DNA from: an uncultured Clostridia bacterium
Lineage (GTDB): Bacteria > Bacillota > Clostridia > Christensenellales > UBA1242
DNA: 64,000 nucleotides
NCBI GenBank assembly: GCA_947625515.1
Contig: CANQOO010000003.1
Location: forward strand, 62,001-126,000
Direction: 5' to 3'
Shown in pieces: positions 51,179 to 61,646 of the stretch. Below the pieces are notes generated by a model. It saw only the letters and a list, made by a program, of their open reading frames with translations, made no database searches and had not been told where the DNA came from. The position numbers and the translations under genes were made by a program. Numbering within the stretch: position 1 is the first letter of the stretch; every line of letters starts with the position of its first letter.

Positions 51179-52464
51179 TATTTCTTTAAATCAAATTTTT
51201 CTGTCTTATCTTTAAATACATTTTGCACATAGGTGCGGTCAATCACGACATCAAGCAGTGGATGCTCGCCAGTCGCGTTGAAAGAAACATCCTCCAAAAC
51301 ACTTTCCATGATTGTGTGCAGTCGCCTTGCACCGAGGTCCTCGCTTGTTTCATTTTCTCGAGCCGCCATTTCAGCAATTTCGTCAAGAGCGTCGTCCTTA
51401 AAGATGAGGTTGATGTTGTCCACCTTCAAAAGGTTGGCATATTGCAGTGTCACCGCATTTTTTGGTGCCGTCAAAATTTTCTTGAAGTCCTCTTTTGTCA
51501 AACTTTCAAGTTCGACACGGATTGGAAAACGGCCTTGCAGTTCTGGAATCATATCTTCCATTTTTGCAACATGGAATGCTCCCGCTGCGATGAAAAGAAT
51601 GAAGTCCGTCTTGACATTGCCATATTTTGTCGGCACGGTGCTGCCCTCCACGATTGGAAGAATGTCACGTTGCACACCCTCTCGCGACACGTCCGCACTG
51701 TTTGTGGCCTGGCTTTTGCCGATAATTTTGTCGATTTCGTCAATGAAAATGATGCCCTGCTCTTCTGCAAGTGCGATTGCCTCTTCATTCACATTGTCCA
51801 TATCAATAATTTTATCGCTCTCCTCCTGCAAAAGTGCCTCGCGAGCGTTGCGGACGGAGAGTTTTTTCTTCTTATGTTTTTGCGGAGCCAAGCCTTCAAA
51901 CATCGAGCCAAGATTGATTTCGTTTCCTCCAAAAGCCATCATAGGCTTTGGAGCTTCCAGCACAACAACCTCAACAATCTCGTCCTCACATTTGCCAGCA
52001 TGCAGTTCTTCCATCAACGCCTCACGGTTGACCTCCACCTGCGTCACGCGACGATTTTGAAAGAGTGCGTCCACAAGTTTTTCTTCAACAATCGGCATAA
52101 CTTTTGCCTCAACTGCTTTCTTTTTGTTGTCTTTCACCATGCGGACGGCAACCTCAACAAGGTCCCTCACCATGCTTTCCACATCGCGGCCAACATATCC
52201 AACTTCGGTGTATTTTGTCGCCTCAACCTTAACAAATGGTGAGCCCACCAGTTTGGCAAGCCTGCGAGCAATTTCCGTTTTGCCCACACCCGTTGGGCCA
52301 CTCATGACAATGTTTTTTGGCGTAATTTCGTCACGCACATCTGCCGGCAAACGGCTGCGGCGATATCTGTTTCTAAGTGCCACCGCCACGGCACGCTTGG
52401 CGTTTTCTTGCCCAACAATATATTTGTCAAGTTCGGCAACAATTTGTTTTGGTGTAAAGTTCAT
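51169..52464 (-). CDS. hslU: HslU, ATPase subunit of the HslUV protease
   Basis: The AAA+ unfoldase that feeds HslV. Start MNFTPKQIVAELDKYIVGQENAKRAVAVALRNR, Walker A GPTGVGKTEIARRLAKL, the I-domain (about 110-235), Walker B GIIFIDEIDKI and sensor ARRLHTIMESVLEDVSF. ATG 52464 follows GGGAGAG and is preferred to 52503. 431 residues. The order topA-hslV-hslU matches Bacillus, but trmFO, xerC and codY are missing from the cluster. Confidence 0.96.
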   Translation of the reverse strand: MNFTPKQIVAELDKYIVGQENAKRAVAVALRNRYRRSRLPADVRDEITPKNIVMSGPTGVGKTEIARRLAKLVGSPFVKVEATKYTEVGYVGRDVESMVRDLVEVAVRMVKDNKKKAVEAKVMPIVEEKLVDALFQNRRVTQVEVNREALMEELHAGKCEDEIVEVVVLEAPKPMMAFGGNEINLGSMFEGLAPQKHKKKKLSVRNAREALLQEESDKIIDMDNVNEEAIALAEEQGIIFIDEIDKIIGKSQATNSADVSREGVQRDILPIVEGSTVPTKYGNVKTDFILFIAAGAFHVAKMEDMIPELQGRFPIRVELESLTKEDFKKILTAPKNAVTLQYANLLKVDNINLIFKDDALDEIAEMAARENETSEDLGARRLHTIMESVLEDVSFNATGEHPLLDVVIDRTYVQNVFKDKTEKFDLKKYVL

Positions 52465-52632
52465 ATCATTCTCTCCCTTTCTTTGCTTTGTAAATCTTTG
52501 CAAGCAAATTCTTGCGGATGTAAAGTCTCATTGGCAATTAAATTTTTGCAAATGTTCAATTTTTCACAATTCATAGTTGTTCAAATTGCCAGTTTTCAAT
52601 TCAGATTTTCCTTCTAAAACATTTTTGAAATA

Positions 52633-53172
52633 TCACAGTTCTTCAACAATGATGTTGTCATTTGTAAACACGCAAATTTCGCTGGCAATTTTAAGTGCCT
52701 TATATGCCACCTCTTTTGCCTCATAGTTGGTGTTTTGAACAAGTGCCCGTGCGGCTGCAAGAGCATAATTTCCGCCAGAGCCAATCGCACAAATCCCCTC
52801 TTGCGGCTCAATGACGTTGCCGGCACCGTCCAAAATGAGGACTTGGTCTTTGTCAGCCACAATCATCATGGCGTCCAACTGTCTGCCCGCTTTGTCTTCT
52901 CGCCAAGTTTGAGCAAGCTCAACCGCACTTCTCATCAAGTTGCCGGCATACTTGTTCAGCATTCCCTCAAAGCGTTCCGAAAGCGAAAATGCGTCAGCCA
53001 CCGAACCGGCAAAGCCGACCACAACTCTGTTGTTATATATCCTCCTCACCTTGCGGGCGTTGTTTTTGAAGATGATGCTGTTTTGCATCGTCACTTGTCC
53101 GTCGCCTGCCACTGCAATTTTGCCGTCTCGCTTTACTGCACAAATTGTTGTGCCTCTGAAAAGATTTTCCAT
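52633..53172 (-). CDS. hslV: HslV, protease subunit of HslUV
   Basis: A proteasome-like threonine protease: MENLFRGTTICAVKRDGKIA, VAGDGQVTM, NNRVVVGFAGSVADAF and ICAIGSGGNYALAAARAL. The catalytic Thr should be in GTTI, so the first seven residues would be a propeptide removed on activation, as in other Bacillota. 179 residues. GGAGGT precedes the ATG. Confidence 0.96.
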   Translation of the reverse strand: MENLFRGTTICAVKRDGKIAVAGDGQVTMQNSIIFKNNARKVRRIYNNRVVVGFAGSVADAFSLSERFEGMLNKYAGNLMRSAVELAQTWREDKAGRQLDAMMIVADKDQVLILDGAGNVIEPQEGICAIGSGGNYALAAARALVQNTNYEAKEVAYKALKIASEICVFTNDNIIVEEL

Positions 53173-53275
53173 GTTACCTCCTCGAAATTTTTGCTGTTAA
53201 TTTTGCATTAAATTTGTTTAAAAATCTGCCACCTTGCTGTTTTTTGAAAATTGAATATTAAATTTGTTGTCACAG

Positions 53276-55378
53276 TCAGTTTTGTGTATCGGCACGATAG
53301 TCGCACGCCGAACATTTGACAACCTTGCCTTTTTTAATCAGATATTTCCCGCACTTAGGACATTTTTCACCCGTCGGAATGTCCCAACTCATAAAATTGC
53401 AGCCCTCTCTGTCTTCGCAGGCATAGAAAGTTTTGCCGCGTTTTGAGCGAAGTGCGAAAACATTTTTGCCACACTCTGGGCATTTTCCAACAGGCTTACG
53501 CTCGTTCTCTTCAAGATTTTTGATGTTTCGGCATTTAGGGAAATTGGAGCAGCCCAAAAACTTGCCAAAACGCCCTTCGCGAATGACCATTTTATGCCCG
53601 CATTTTTCGCAAATGATGTCCGTTTCCACAGGTTCTGCCTTCATGCTCAGTCCGCTTTCATCCGCACGCGAAAGAAGGTCTTTGAAGCCGTTCCAAAAAC
53701 TGTCCACAACGCTGTGCCACTCATCCTTATCTTCCGCGATGTCATCCAGCCTGCTTTCCATATGAGCGGTGAATTTGACATTGATGACGCTGTTGAAGAA
53801 TTTTTCCAAATAGTCAATCATCTTCCGCCCAAGTTCGGTCGGCACAAGCGACTTGCCGTCCTTTGAGCAATAGTTTCTGGCAGTGAGAATGGTGATTGTT
53901 GCAGCATATGTTGCCGGCCTGCCAATCCCCTTTTCTTCCATTGCTTTCACAAGGCTCGCCTCGGTGAAACGTGCAGGCGGCTTGGTGAATTTTTGCTCTT
54001 CCTTAATCTCTTTGGCTGCCAAAACTTCGTTTTCAGATAGTTGCGGTAATTTCTCGGCGGCATTCTTATCCTTGCCCTTGCCCGCTTTTGAAGATTCATC
54101 GTCCTCTTTGTCGCCGTCCACAAATTCTTTATACACCGCTGTGAAGCCGGCAAATTCCTGCGTGCGGCCGCTTGCCTTAAAGCCATAGCCTTCGCAGTCC
54201 AAGCCAACATTGACATTGGAATATTCCGCCTCGCTCATTTGGCTTGCCATGAAGCGGTCATAGATAAGTTTATAAAGCCTGTAATTATCCCGCGTCAAGC
54301 TGCCCTGCACCATTTCAGGCGTCATGTGCATATTGATTGGCCTAATAGCCTCGTGGGCGTCCTGGGCGTTTTTCTTGCTGGCGTAAATGTTTGGCTTTTC
54401 TGGAATATAATCTTTGCCAAATTTCTCGACAATAAACTCCCTGCACGCCATTTGAGCGTCCACGGACACACGCGTGCTGTCCGTTCTGATGTAAGTGATA
54501 AGTGCAATCTTGCCCTCGCCCTTCACCTCCACGCCCTCATACAGTTCCTGTGCCGCCATGGTGGTTTTTCGCAGGCTCATGCCCAATTTGTTGAGGGCGT
54601 CCTGCTGCATTGTGCTGGTGGTGAACGGTGCAAGTGCGTGAGATTTTGTGTGCGACTTTTTAATTTCCGTCACAACAAATTCTTTTCCCCTGATGGCAGA
54701 AAGAATGGTGTCCACCTGTGCACGATTTTCTGGCTTAATCTTTTTGTTGCCAAAAGTTGCAAGCGAAGATTTAAACTTGATTTTGTCCTTTTCGTGCAGA
54801 GCGGTGATTGTCCAAAATTCTTCCGGCTTAAAATTTTCAATTTCCTTTTCCCGCTCCACAACAAGTTTCAGTGCGACAGACTGCACCCTGCCGGCGGAAA
54901 GTTTTGGGGCAATCTTTCGCGACAAAATTGGCGAAAGTTTATAGCCCACAATGCGGTCAAGGACCCTGCGAGCCTGCTGAGCGTTGACAAGATTTAGGTC
55001 GATGGCACGCGGCTCATCCAACGCTTTAAGCACCGCCTTTTTGGAAATTTCGTTAAATTGGATGCGGCACTTGGTGTTTGGGTCCAGCCCAAGAACATGT
55101 GCAACATGCCAAGAAATCGCCTCCCCTTCGCGGTCCGGGTCGGTTGCGATTAACACTTCTTCGGCGGCGGAGGCCTTCTTTTTCAACTCCGCAATCAACG
55201 CCTTTTTGTCTGGATTAATCTCATAGTGAGGTTCATAGTTGTTGTTGAGGTCTATGGCAAAAGATTTTGCCGGCAGGTCACGGATGTGCCCTTTTGTGGC
55301 AAACACTTCAAAGCCATTTCCCAAATATTTTTTCAGTGTATCCCGCTTTGCAGGTGCTTCAATGACGACAAGTTTCAA
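53276..55378 (-). CDS. topA: DNA topoisomerase I
   Basis: A type IA topoisomerase that relaxes negative supercoils. Toprim domain (KLVVIEAPAKRDTLKKYLG, ATDPDREGEAISWH), catalytic Tyr in ALITYIRTDSTRVS, and SAGRVQSVALKLVVERE. The C terminus carries three zinc ribbons (CEKCGHKM...CSNFPKC, CPECGKN...CEDREGC, CPKCGKY...CSACDY). It starts with TTG behind GGGAGA. 700 residues. A variable acidic loop lies near residues 410-450. Confidence 0.97.
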   Translation of the reverse strand: MKLVVIEAPAKRDTLKKYLGNGFEVFATKGHIRDLPAKSFAIDLNNNYEPHYEINPDKKALIAELKKKASAAEEVLIATDPDREGEAISWHVAHVLGLDPNTKCRIQFNEISKKAVLKALDEPRAIDLNLVNAQQARRVLDRIVGYKLSPILSRKIAPKLSAGRVQSVALKLVVEREKEIENFKPEEFWTITALHEKDKIKFKSSLATFGNKKIKPENRAQVDTILSAIRGKEFVVTEIKKSHTKSHALAPFTTSTMQQDALNKLGMSLRKTTMAAQELYEGVEVKGEGKIALITYIRTDSTRVSVDAQMACREFIVEKFGKDYIPEKPNIYASKKNAQDAHEAIRPINMHMTPEMVQGSLTRDNYRLYKLIYDRFMASQMSEAEYSNVNVGLDCEGYGFKASGRTQEFAGFTAVYKEFVDGDKEDDESSKAGKGKDKNAAEKLPQLSENEVLAAKEIKEEQKFTKPPARFTEASLVKAMEEKGIGRPATYAATITILTARNYCSKDGKSLVPTELGRKMIDYLEKFFNSVINVKFTAHMESRLDDIAEDKDEWHSVVDSFWNGFKDLLSRADESGLSMKAEPVETDIICEKCGHKMVIREGRFGKFLGCSNFPKCRNIKNLEENERKPVGKCPECGKNVFALRSKRGKTFYACEDREGCNFMSWDIPTGEKCPKCGKYLIKKGKVVKCSACDYRADTQN

Positions 55379-55601
55379 AACAATCTCCCTTCAAATCCCC
55401 ATTTAAAGTTTTGGCAAGCATTTCGCATTTTGCTGATTGGCATTTTCAAATTTGATTTTTCTAAGTTGCATTTTTATAAGTTGCTTTCCGTTGATTCGCT
55501 TTATTTTGCATTTTGCCGCGTTTTGCAAAAGAATTTCGTTCCGCCCTAGACAAGGCAGGCTTATTTTTTTTGCAAAAGCGTGTTGCATGCAATAAGACGC
55601 C

Positions 55602-56678
55602 CTACGTCAAGCAGAACATCTGTGCTGGCAACCTTCTTATTAAACCACGAATTTCCAAAGTTGTCAAACAAACATTCAACAAATTGACAGGAATTTTTGA
55701 ATTTTCTGCCAAAAAATCAAAACTACGCGGTTCGGCTTGCAGTAAATCCACAATTTTCTGCTCGTCAAAATTGAGCGAAACAACCTTCTTATCTTCCGCG
55801 GCGTGGTCCAGCCCATAGAACTGCAAAATATCGTCCGGGCAAAGTGTGCATTCCGCCTGTCCGCTTTTGATGAGGCTGTTTGTCAGTTCGCTTTTCGGAC
55901 TGTTGATGTTCCCTGGCACAGCAAAGATGTCCTTGCCATATTCAAGAGCATATTCTTTCGTGTGCAGCGTGCCGCTTTTCAGTCCAGCTTCCGGGATGAG
56001 TATGCCGTCGCTGACACCAGCCACAATCCTGTTGCGACGCGGGAAGGTGTATCTTTTCGGCTCGAACGAAGGTGGATATTCGGTGAAAATAAGCCCACCC
56101 TTTTGGACAATCTCCTGGGCAAGTTCGGTGTTTGTGGATGGATATATGTGATTGAAGCCGCTGCCGATGATGGCGATTGTCTTGCCACCCACATCAAGAG
56201 TGGCACGATGGGCAATTTGGTCGATGCCATAGCACAATCCGCTGACAATCACAAGCCCGCTTTCAGCAAGTTTCTTGGCAAATTTCTCTGTGACAAGCCT
56301 GCCATAACTGGACGGCATCCGCGTGCCGACAATGGCAAAACATCTTTGCGAAAGCAAGGACAAATCGCCCTTGGAATAAAGCACAAGCGGTCGGTCAGGA
56401 AGGTCAATCAAACTGGTGGGATAGTTCGGCGAAAAGATGGTCAAAATCTCAATGCCAGAGTGCTGCATATTCTCAATGCAGCTGTCAAGTTCTCTGGCGT
56501 CATAGGCATCTTTCAACTTTCTAATTTCATCGGACGATAAAATTTGATATATAATAGGGTTGTTCAAAACGCTGTCCACTGAAAAATCTTCCAATTCCTC
56601 CAAAAGCATCTCCTGCTTCTTGTTGGCAATTTCTTGATAAGATAAAAATATCAAAAATCTGTCTTTCTGTGAAATCAA
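55602..56678 (-). CDS. dprA: DNA processing protein DprA
   Basis: DprA loads RecA on single strands taken up in transformation. The Rossmann-like core is seen: AIVGTRMPSSYGRLVTEKFA, VSGLCYGIDQIAHRATLD, TIAIIGSGFNHIYPSTN, FPRRNRIVAGVSDGILIPEAGLKSGTLHT and FAVPGNINSPKS. A winged-helix-like tail follows. TTG start behind GGAGGG. 358 residues. It neighbours topA and comM, as in many bacteria. Confidence 0.95.
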   Translation of the reverse strand: MISQKDRFLIFLSYQEIANKKQEMLLEELEDFSVDSVLNNPIIYQILSSDEIRKLKDAYDARELDSCIENMQHSGIEILTIFSPNYPTSLIDLPDRPLVLYSKGDLSLLSQRCFAIVGTRMPSSYGRLVTEKFAKKLAESGLVIVSGLCYGIDQIAHRATLDVGGKTIAIIGSGFNHIYPSTNTELAQEIVQKGGLIFTEYPPSFEPKRYTFPRRNRIVAGVSDGILIPEAGLKSGTLHTKEYALEYGKDIFAVPGNINSPKSELTNSLIKSGQAECTLCPDDILQFYGLDHAAEDKKVVSLNFDEQKIVDLLQAEPRSFDFLAENSKIPVNLLNVCLTTLEIRGLIRRLPAQMFCLT

Positions 56679-56913
56679 TTCTTCCCTCCAATCACATTTT
56701 CTTCAACTTTTTTCTTCAACTTTCCAATTTGCTTTCTCATTTTTTAATTTTTCATTTGCTTATCTATTTTTTAACTTCCAATTTTGCTGTTCCAAGTTTT
56801 TCAATTTCTTATTTCAAATTTTCAATTTCTTATTTCAAATTTCTTTTTCCGAATTTGTGTATTATTTTTTAATAGGAAGTTATGTTCATTGCTCCGACAC
56901 CACTTCCATTTTT

Positions 56914-56980
56914 GCATATCACCACAAAATGTGGTGTAGTATGCAGCATAACACCGCAACGCCTGGTGTAATATGCAAAA
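56914..56980. repeat. Dispersed palindromic repeat, copy 10
   Basis: CACCACAAAATGTGGTGTAGTATGCAGCATAACACC followed by GGTGTAATATGCAAAA, at the 3' end of comM. Confidence 0.85.
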
Positions 56981-57001
56981 TTTACAATCTTTAAGATAAA
57001 T

Positions 57002-58543
57002 TCAAACGCTCCAATACTTTCTGTCAAGATTGTGATAAGAAATCGCTTCGGCAATGTGTTGAGGCAAAATGTCAGCCTCCCCTTCAAGGTCGGCAATTGT
57101 GCGAGCAACCTTCAAAATTCTGTCGTGTGCACGAGCGGAGAGTTTAAGGCTGTCAAACGCCTGTTCCATCAAATTCAGCCCCTGCGGTGACAAATGACAA
57201 AATTTCTTCATTTGCGGCACAGACATCTTGGCGTTGGAAAAATTTTTGGAGTTTTTAAAGCGTTCAAGTTGAATTTTTCTTGCACGGTCCACCCTCGCTT
57301 TGATGTCGGCGGAACATTCTTCCTTCTCCGCACTGTTCAGTTCTCGATAGGAGACGTTGTCCACCTCCACCTGAATGTCAATTCTGTCCATGATTGGGCC
57401 CGAAATGCGGGAAAGATATTTTCGGATTTGCACCGGCGAGCATTTGCATTCGTGGTCATGAGAGCCATAGTAGCCGCACGGACAAGGGTTCATGCTGGCA
57501 ATTAAAATGAAATTAGCGGGATATGTTATGGTTTGATTCAGCCTCGAAACGGTGATTTGCCCATCCTCCATTGGCTGTCGAAGTGTTTCAATCATTTGCT
57601 TCGGATATTCCGGAAATTCATCCAAAAACAGCACGCCATTATGTGCCATGCTTATCTCGCCAGGCTTGCTTTTGCTGCCGCCGCCTGCCATGCTTATGGT
57701 TGTGGTCGTGTGATGCGGACTGCGAAACGGTCGATGCGTGACAATGCCTTTTTTGAGGTCAAGTTCGCCGGCGACTGAGTGGATTTTTGTAACTTCCAAC
57801 GCTTCCTCAAAGGTCAAATCGGGCAAAATTCCCGAAAAACACTTCGCCAGCATACTTTTGCCACTTCCCGGCGGGCCAATCATCAGCACGTTATGACCAC
57901 CTGCCGCCGCAATTTCAAGTGCACGTTTCGCCTGAGCCTGCCCCTTCACATTCTCGAAATCTAAATTGTTTTGAGCGGTTTTCATCATCTCGTCAAAAGA
58001 GCGAATTTCAATCGGCTTCAACTTTTCCTGCTGCTCGCCATTCAAAAAGTCCACAAGTTCTCTCAGGTGCGAAACGGCATACATTTCCATGCCCTCAATG
58101 AAGCGTGCTTCCTCTTCATTTTCCTTTGGCAAAACAACTTTTTTAAACCCCATTGCCCTGGCAGAAATCAGCATTGGCAAAACGCCCCTAACTTTTTTCA
58201 CGCTGCCGTCCAGAGAAAGTTCGCCTATGAATATGTAATCCTTATATTGCTTGCCATGAATTTGGTCGGACGCCGCCAAAACGCCCACCGCGATGCCGAG
58301 GTCATAGATTGGACCTTCTTTTTTGATGTCTGCCGGAGCAAGATTGATGGTGTAGTGCTTGACCGGATATTCAAAGCCAGAATTGCGAATGGCGGACTTG
58401 ACACGCTCACGCGACTCCTTCACCGCCGTGTCGCCCAGCCCAACAATGTCCATGTTCGGCACGCCGCCCACCATGTCGGTTTCAATTTGCACCAAAAAGC
58501 CATCCAAGCCAACCAGTCCAAAACTCAAAACTTTTGAAAGCAT
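57002..58543 (-). CDS. ComM/YifB family Mg-chelatase-like AAA+ helicase
   Basis: 513 residues: an N-terminal Lon-protease-like domain (VQIETDMVGGVPNMDIVGLGDTAVKESRERV), then the AAA+ core with Walker A GPPGSGKSMLAKC, Walker B GVLFLDEFPEYPK and a zinc-type insert NPCPCGYYGSHDHECKC. In Vibrio the family promotes branch migration during transformation. GGGGGA precedes the ATG. Confidence 0.94.
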   Translation of the reverse strand: MLSKVLSFGLVGLDGFLVQIETDMVGGVPNMDIVGLGDTAVKESRERVKSAIRNSGFEYPVKHYTINLAPADIKKEGPIYDLGIAVGVLAASDQIHGKQYKDYIFIGELSLDGSVKKVRGVLPMLISARAMGFKKVVLPKENEEEARFIEGMEMYAVSHLRELVDFLNGEQQEKLKPIEIRSFDEMMKTAQNNLDFENVKGQAQAKRALEIAAAGGHNVLMIGPPGSGKSMLAKCFSGILPDLTFEEALEVTKIHSVAGELDLKKGIVTHRPFRSPHHTTTTISMAGGGSKSKPGEISMAHNGVLFLDEFPEYPKQMIETLRQPMEDGQITVSRLNQTITYPANFILIASMNPCPCGYYGSHDHECKCSPVQIRKYLSRISGPIMDRIDIQVEVDNVSYRELNSAEKEECSADIKARVDRARKIQLERFKNSKNFSNAKMSVPQMKKFCHLSPQGLNLMEQAFDSLKLSARAHDRILKVARTIADLEGEADILPQHIAEAISYHNLDRKYWSV

Positions 58544-58832
58544 CTTTCCCCCAAATCAGAAAAATTACATGATGATTATATCAAATTCTCTTCATATTTC
58601 AAAATGATTTTTGCTTTCTTTCCGCATAAAAGAAAAAAGCAGAGCAAACGCCCCGCTTCAATTTGTCGAATTGTGATGATGCGTGACTTTTTGTGATTTT
58701 TTCACGCATTTCAACACTTCTTCAATTTCTTTATATGAATTTTAAATGACATGCAGAATTTTGACATTGTTTTTAATGTTTTTCCATTTATTTATATTAA
58801 ATGTTTGTGTGCAATGTCGAAAACTTTGCCTT
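58544..58832. other. Intergenic region upstream of comM
   Basis: About 290 bases with no gene. It contains the terminator at 58633-58658 for the membrane-protein genes upstream; the rest is AT-rich. Confidence 0.6.
58633..58658 (-). terminator. Terminator downstream of the small membrane protein genes
   Basis: Minus strand AAGCGGGGC-GTTT-GCTCTGCTT followed by T residues; two G-T pairs. Confidence 0.75.
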
Positions 58833-58833
58833 C

Positions 58834-59208
58834 TTAATATAAAATCATTCCCAGCAAAAAGCTTGCCGCCACGGCAAAGCAAAACAAAATGATTCCCCAT
58901 TTGACGATTTTATCTTTCAGAATTGTCTTCTCAAATTGTTTGCGATATGCCTTCTCGGCGACATCGAACTCCATGGCAGAAACTTGTCCGCCGCCAATTA
59001 ATTTGGCACGATAGAAGACAAAATCTTCATCCCGCTCTTTCTTATATGCGGTGAAATAATCCACAATCAGCCACACTCCCCAAAAAATGGCAAGCAAAAG
59101 CAGGGATGCCATAACGAAATAGGCAAATCCCGGCCACGCTTTATTCAAAATTGCAAACAATGCCGCAAGAGCAATCATGGCGGCAGTGACAATATATTGC
59201 AGATTTTT
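58834..59208 (-). CDS. Small membrane protein of unknown function
   Basis: 124 residues with three hydrophobic spans: YIVTAAMIALAALFAIL, FAYFVMASLLLLAIFWGVWLIV and IVKWGIILFCFAVAASFLLGM, with a charged loop between the second and third. ATG 59208 follows GGGGAAG; the track start at 59241 lacks such a site. Not recognised. It follows a gene of similar build and probably shares its transcript. Confidence 0.65.
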   Translation of the reverse strand, partial: KNLQYIVTAAMIALAALFAILNKAWPGFAYFVMASLLLLAIFWGVWLIVDYFTAYKKERDEDFVFYRAKLIGGGQVSAMEFDVAEKAYRKQFEKTILKDKIVKWGIILFCFAVAASFLLGMILY

Positions 59209-59255
59209 CATTTCTTCCCCAAACGTTGCAAAATATTGCAAGGCTTAACGCTGCT

Positions 59256-59666
59256 TTAAAGTTGAACCACAGCAAAAATATACACAACAACAATCACAAC
59301 AGTGGCAACAATCCAACCGACAAGCCACCAAATTGTGCGTTTTGTCCAGCCGGTTTTACGCATACGCATTGTCCAATAGAAGCCCAGCCAAATGCAGATG
59401 ACATATGACAGACATTCGCCAATGGACGCAAAAGCACTTGCCACAGATGGCGTGTTGTTTTTGAATGCCAACCTGAAAATCAGTGCAATCGCGATGAACG
59501 CAATGGCAAAATATGCGACGCAGTCCAAAACTTTTGTGCTGGACCAGGTGCGAACCGTCTTTTCCTTCTTTTGTTTTTCTTTCTTCTGTTTTTCGTGTTT
59601 TTGCTCGCTCGTTTTTTCTGTTTTCACAGTTTGAGGCTCATGCTCTTTTTTTACTTCCTCAGCCAT
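59256..59666 (-). CDS. Membrane protein with a charged N-terminal tail
   Basis: 136 residues. The first 40 are almost all Lys, Glu, Gln and Thr (KHEKQKKEKQKKEKTVR), probably a flexible or coiled cytoplasmic tail. Three hydrophobic spans follow (CVAYFAIAFIAIALIF, AFASIGECLSYVICIWLGFYW, WLVGWIVATVVIVVVYIFAV). GGAGGAG precedes the ATG. Not recognised. Confidence 0.65.
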   Translation of the reverse strand: MAEEVKKEHEPQTVKTEKTSEQKHEKQKKEKQKKEKTVRTWSSTKVLDCVAYFAIAFIAIALIFRLAFKNNTPSVASAFASIGECLSYVICIWLGFYWTMRMRKTGWTKRTIWWLVGWIVATVVIVVVYIFAVVQL

Positions 59667-59888
59667 TTTACTCCTCCAATATTATTTTTGAATATATGAA
59701 TCATATCAATGCGTTATTCCCCACAGCCAGTCCAAAGAATCTCGTTCAGGATTTCCTGCGAAAGGAGTTTCATTCCCGCCTTACATTGATTTATAGTCGT
59801 GTAAATTCTAGACAAATTCAGAACGCAGTTCAGACACCAACATCCCACGCAATAAAATTTTCGTCCATAAATTGGCGAGAGAGTTGCA

Positions 59889-61472
59889 TCATTTTGCGGT
59901 TTCGGAGAATCTGCTTTCGCGGATGACGTTCACCTTAATCTGCCCTGGATATTGCATCTCGTTTTCAATTTTTTGAGCAATTTCCTTCGCCATAAACATT
60001 GCCTGACTGTCCGAAATTTCGGTCGGCTTGACAATGATTCTCACTTCGCGTCCTGCCTGAACAGCGTAGGATTTATCAACGCCCTTAAAGCTGTTTGCAA
60101 TTTCTTCAAGTTGTTGCAAGCGTTTGATGTAGTTTTCAAAACTGTCGCGTCTTGCACCCGGTCTGGAACTTGAAATGGCATCCGCAACCTGCACAATCAC
60201 AGCCTCGATTGACTTGAATTCCACATTAAAGTGATGAGCCTCAATGCAATGCACAACTGCCTCGCTTTCGCCGCATTTTCTGGCAAGTTCAACGCCAATT
60301 TGCACATGCGTGCCTTCTTGTTCGTGGTCGAGAGCCTTGCCGATGTCGTGCAGCAGCCCACCGCGTTTGGCAACCTTAACATTTGCCCCCATTTCGCTTG
60401 CCAAAAGCCCGGCGATGATGGATGTTTCGATGGAATGTTTCAGCACGTTTTGACCATAGCTTGTGCGATATTTCAGCCTGCCCAACGTTCTCATAAGTTC
60501 TGGGCTCAAATTGAAAATGCCCACTTCGTTGCAAGCGTCGTCTGCCGCCTGCTTGATGACCTTGTCCACCTCACGCTGCATCTTTTCCACAATTTCTTCC
60601 ACGCGTGTTGGATGGATTCTGCCGTCCGAAATTAATTTTTCCAGACTCAGTCTTGCCACTTCACGCCTGATTGGGTCGAAGCAAGAAATGGTGATGGTCT
60701 CTGGGGTGTCATCCACGATAAGTTCCACGCCTGTTGCTGCCTCAATGGCACGGATGTTGCGACCTTCGCGGCCGATGATTCTTCCTTTCATTTCGTCATT
60801 AGGAAGTGCCACCACCGACACGGTCATCTCGCTGGTTGTGTCCGTTGCACAGCGTTGCAGTGCCTGACCGATAATCCAGCGAGCCTTGTTTTCGCCCTCT
60901 TCGCGGGCATCCTCTTCAATTTTCTTGACAATTGATGCCGCCTCTTTCTGAGCGTCATTACGCATGTTGGAAATAAGCAGGTCTTTCGCCTCTTGCTTGG
61001 AAAGCTGAGAAGTTTTTTCCAGTTCTTCCACAATTTGGGCTTTCAAAGTTTCTTGCTCTTGCATCACTTTTTCGACACCAGCACGCGTGTCTTGAAGTTT
61101 CTTTCTTTCTTCTTCCAGCTGTGCGTTTTTGTTGTCCACAGCCTGTTCTTTTTTCTCGATGTATTCTTCCCGCTGATTCAGTCGCTCTTCAAATTTCGCT
61201 GCTTCCGAGCGTCTGTCTTTCATTTCGCGTTCAATTTCATCTTTCATTTTTTGCGATTGCTCTTTGCTTTCAAGAATCGCCTCTTTTTTGATTGTCTTTG
61301 CTTCTGCATACGCATCTTCAATGATTTTGATGGCATTAGATTTGTTTTTTTGCAGTTTTTTGCTGTTGTAAAGTTTAAAAATCAAAAATCCAACCGCAAG
61401 TCCCGCCAAAAACAGGACAATTGCAATCACGGACACGATGGCAGGAGAGACATCAAGCATCAAAATTTTCAT
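59889..61472 (-). CDS. rny: Ribonuclease Y
   Basis: The membrane-anchored endoribonuclease that starts mRNA decay in Bacillota. One N-terminal span (SVIAIVLFLAGLAVGFLIF), a long coiled coil (about 30-200), a KH domain (VALPNDEMKGRIIGREGRNIRAIEAATG) and an HD domain with GGLLHDIGKALDHE. 527 residues from ATG 61472, which follows AAAGGAGAG; the longer track start at 61547 adds residues outside the family. Confidence 0.97.
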   Translation of the reverse strand: MKILMLDVSPAIVSVIAIVLFLAGLAVGFLIFKLYNSKKLQKNKSNAIKIIEDAYAEAKTIKKEAILESKEQSQKMKDEIEREMKDRRSEAAKFEERLNQREEYIEKKEQAVDNKNAQLEEERKKLQDTRAGVEKVMQEQETLKAQIVEELEKTSQLSKQEAKDLLISNMRNDAQKEAASIVKKIEEDAREEGENKARWIIGQALQRCATDTTSEMTVSVVALPNDEMKGRIIGREGRNIRAIEAATGVELIVDDTPETITISCFDPIRREVARLSLEKLISDGRIHPTRVEEIVEKMQREVDKVIKQAADDACNEVGIFNLSPELMRTLGRLKYRTSYGQNVLKHSIETSIIAGLLASEMGANVKVAKRGGLLHDIGKALDHEQEGTHVQIGVELARKCGESEAVVHCIEAHHFNVEFKSIEAVIVQVADAISSSRPGARRDSFENYIKRLQQLEEIANSFKGVDKSYAVQAGREVRIIVKPTEISDSQAMFMAKEIAQKIENEMQYPGQIKVNVIRESRFSETAK

Positions 61473-61646
61473 ATTTCTCTCCTTTAATTCCTTTCCTTTA
61501 AGGTTTGCCGTCATTGACGAAAAAATAAAAGGCAAACTCTTAAACATAACAAGTTTACCTTTTTTTTATAAGATTGTCAAATAAAATTAATATAATATTA
61601 GCATTTTAACAAAGATTTTCTAAAAATATTTTTTGTTAATAACTTT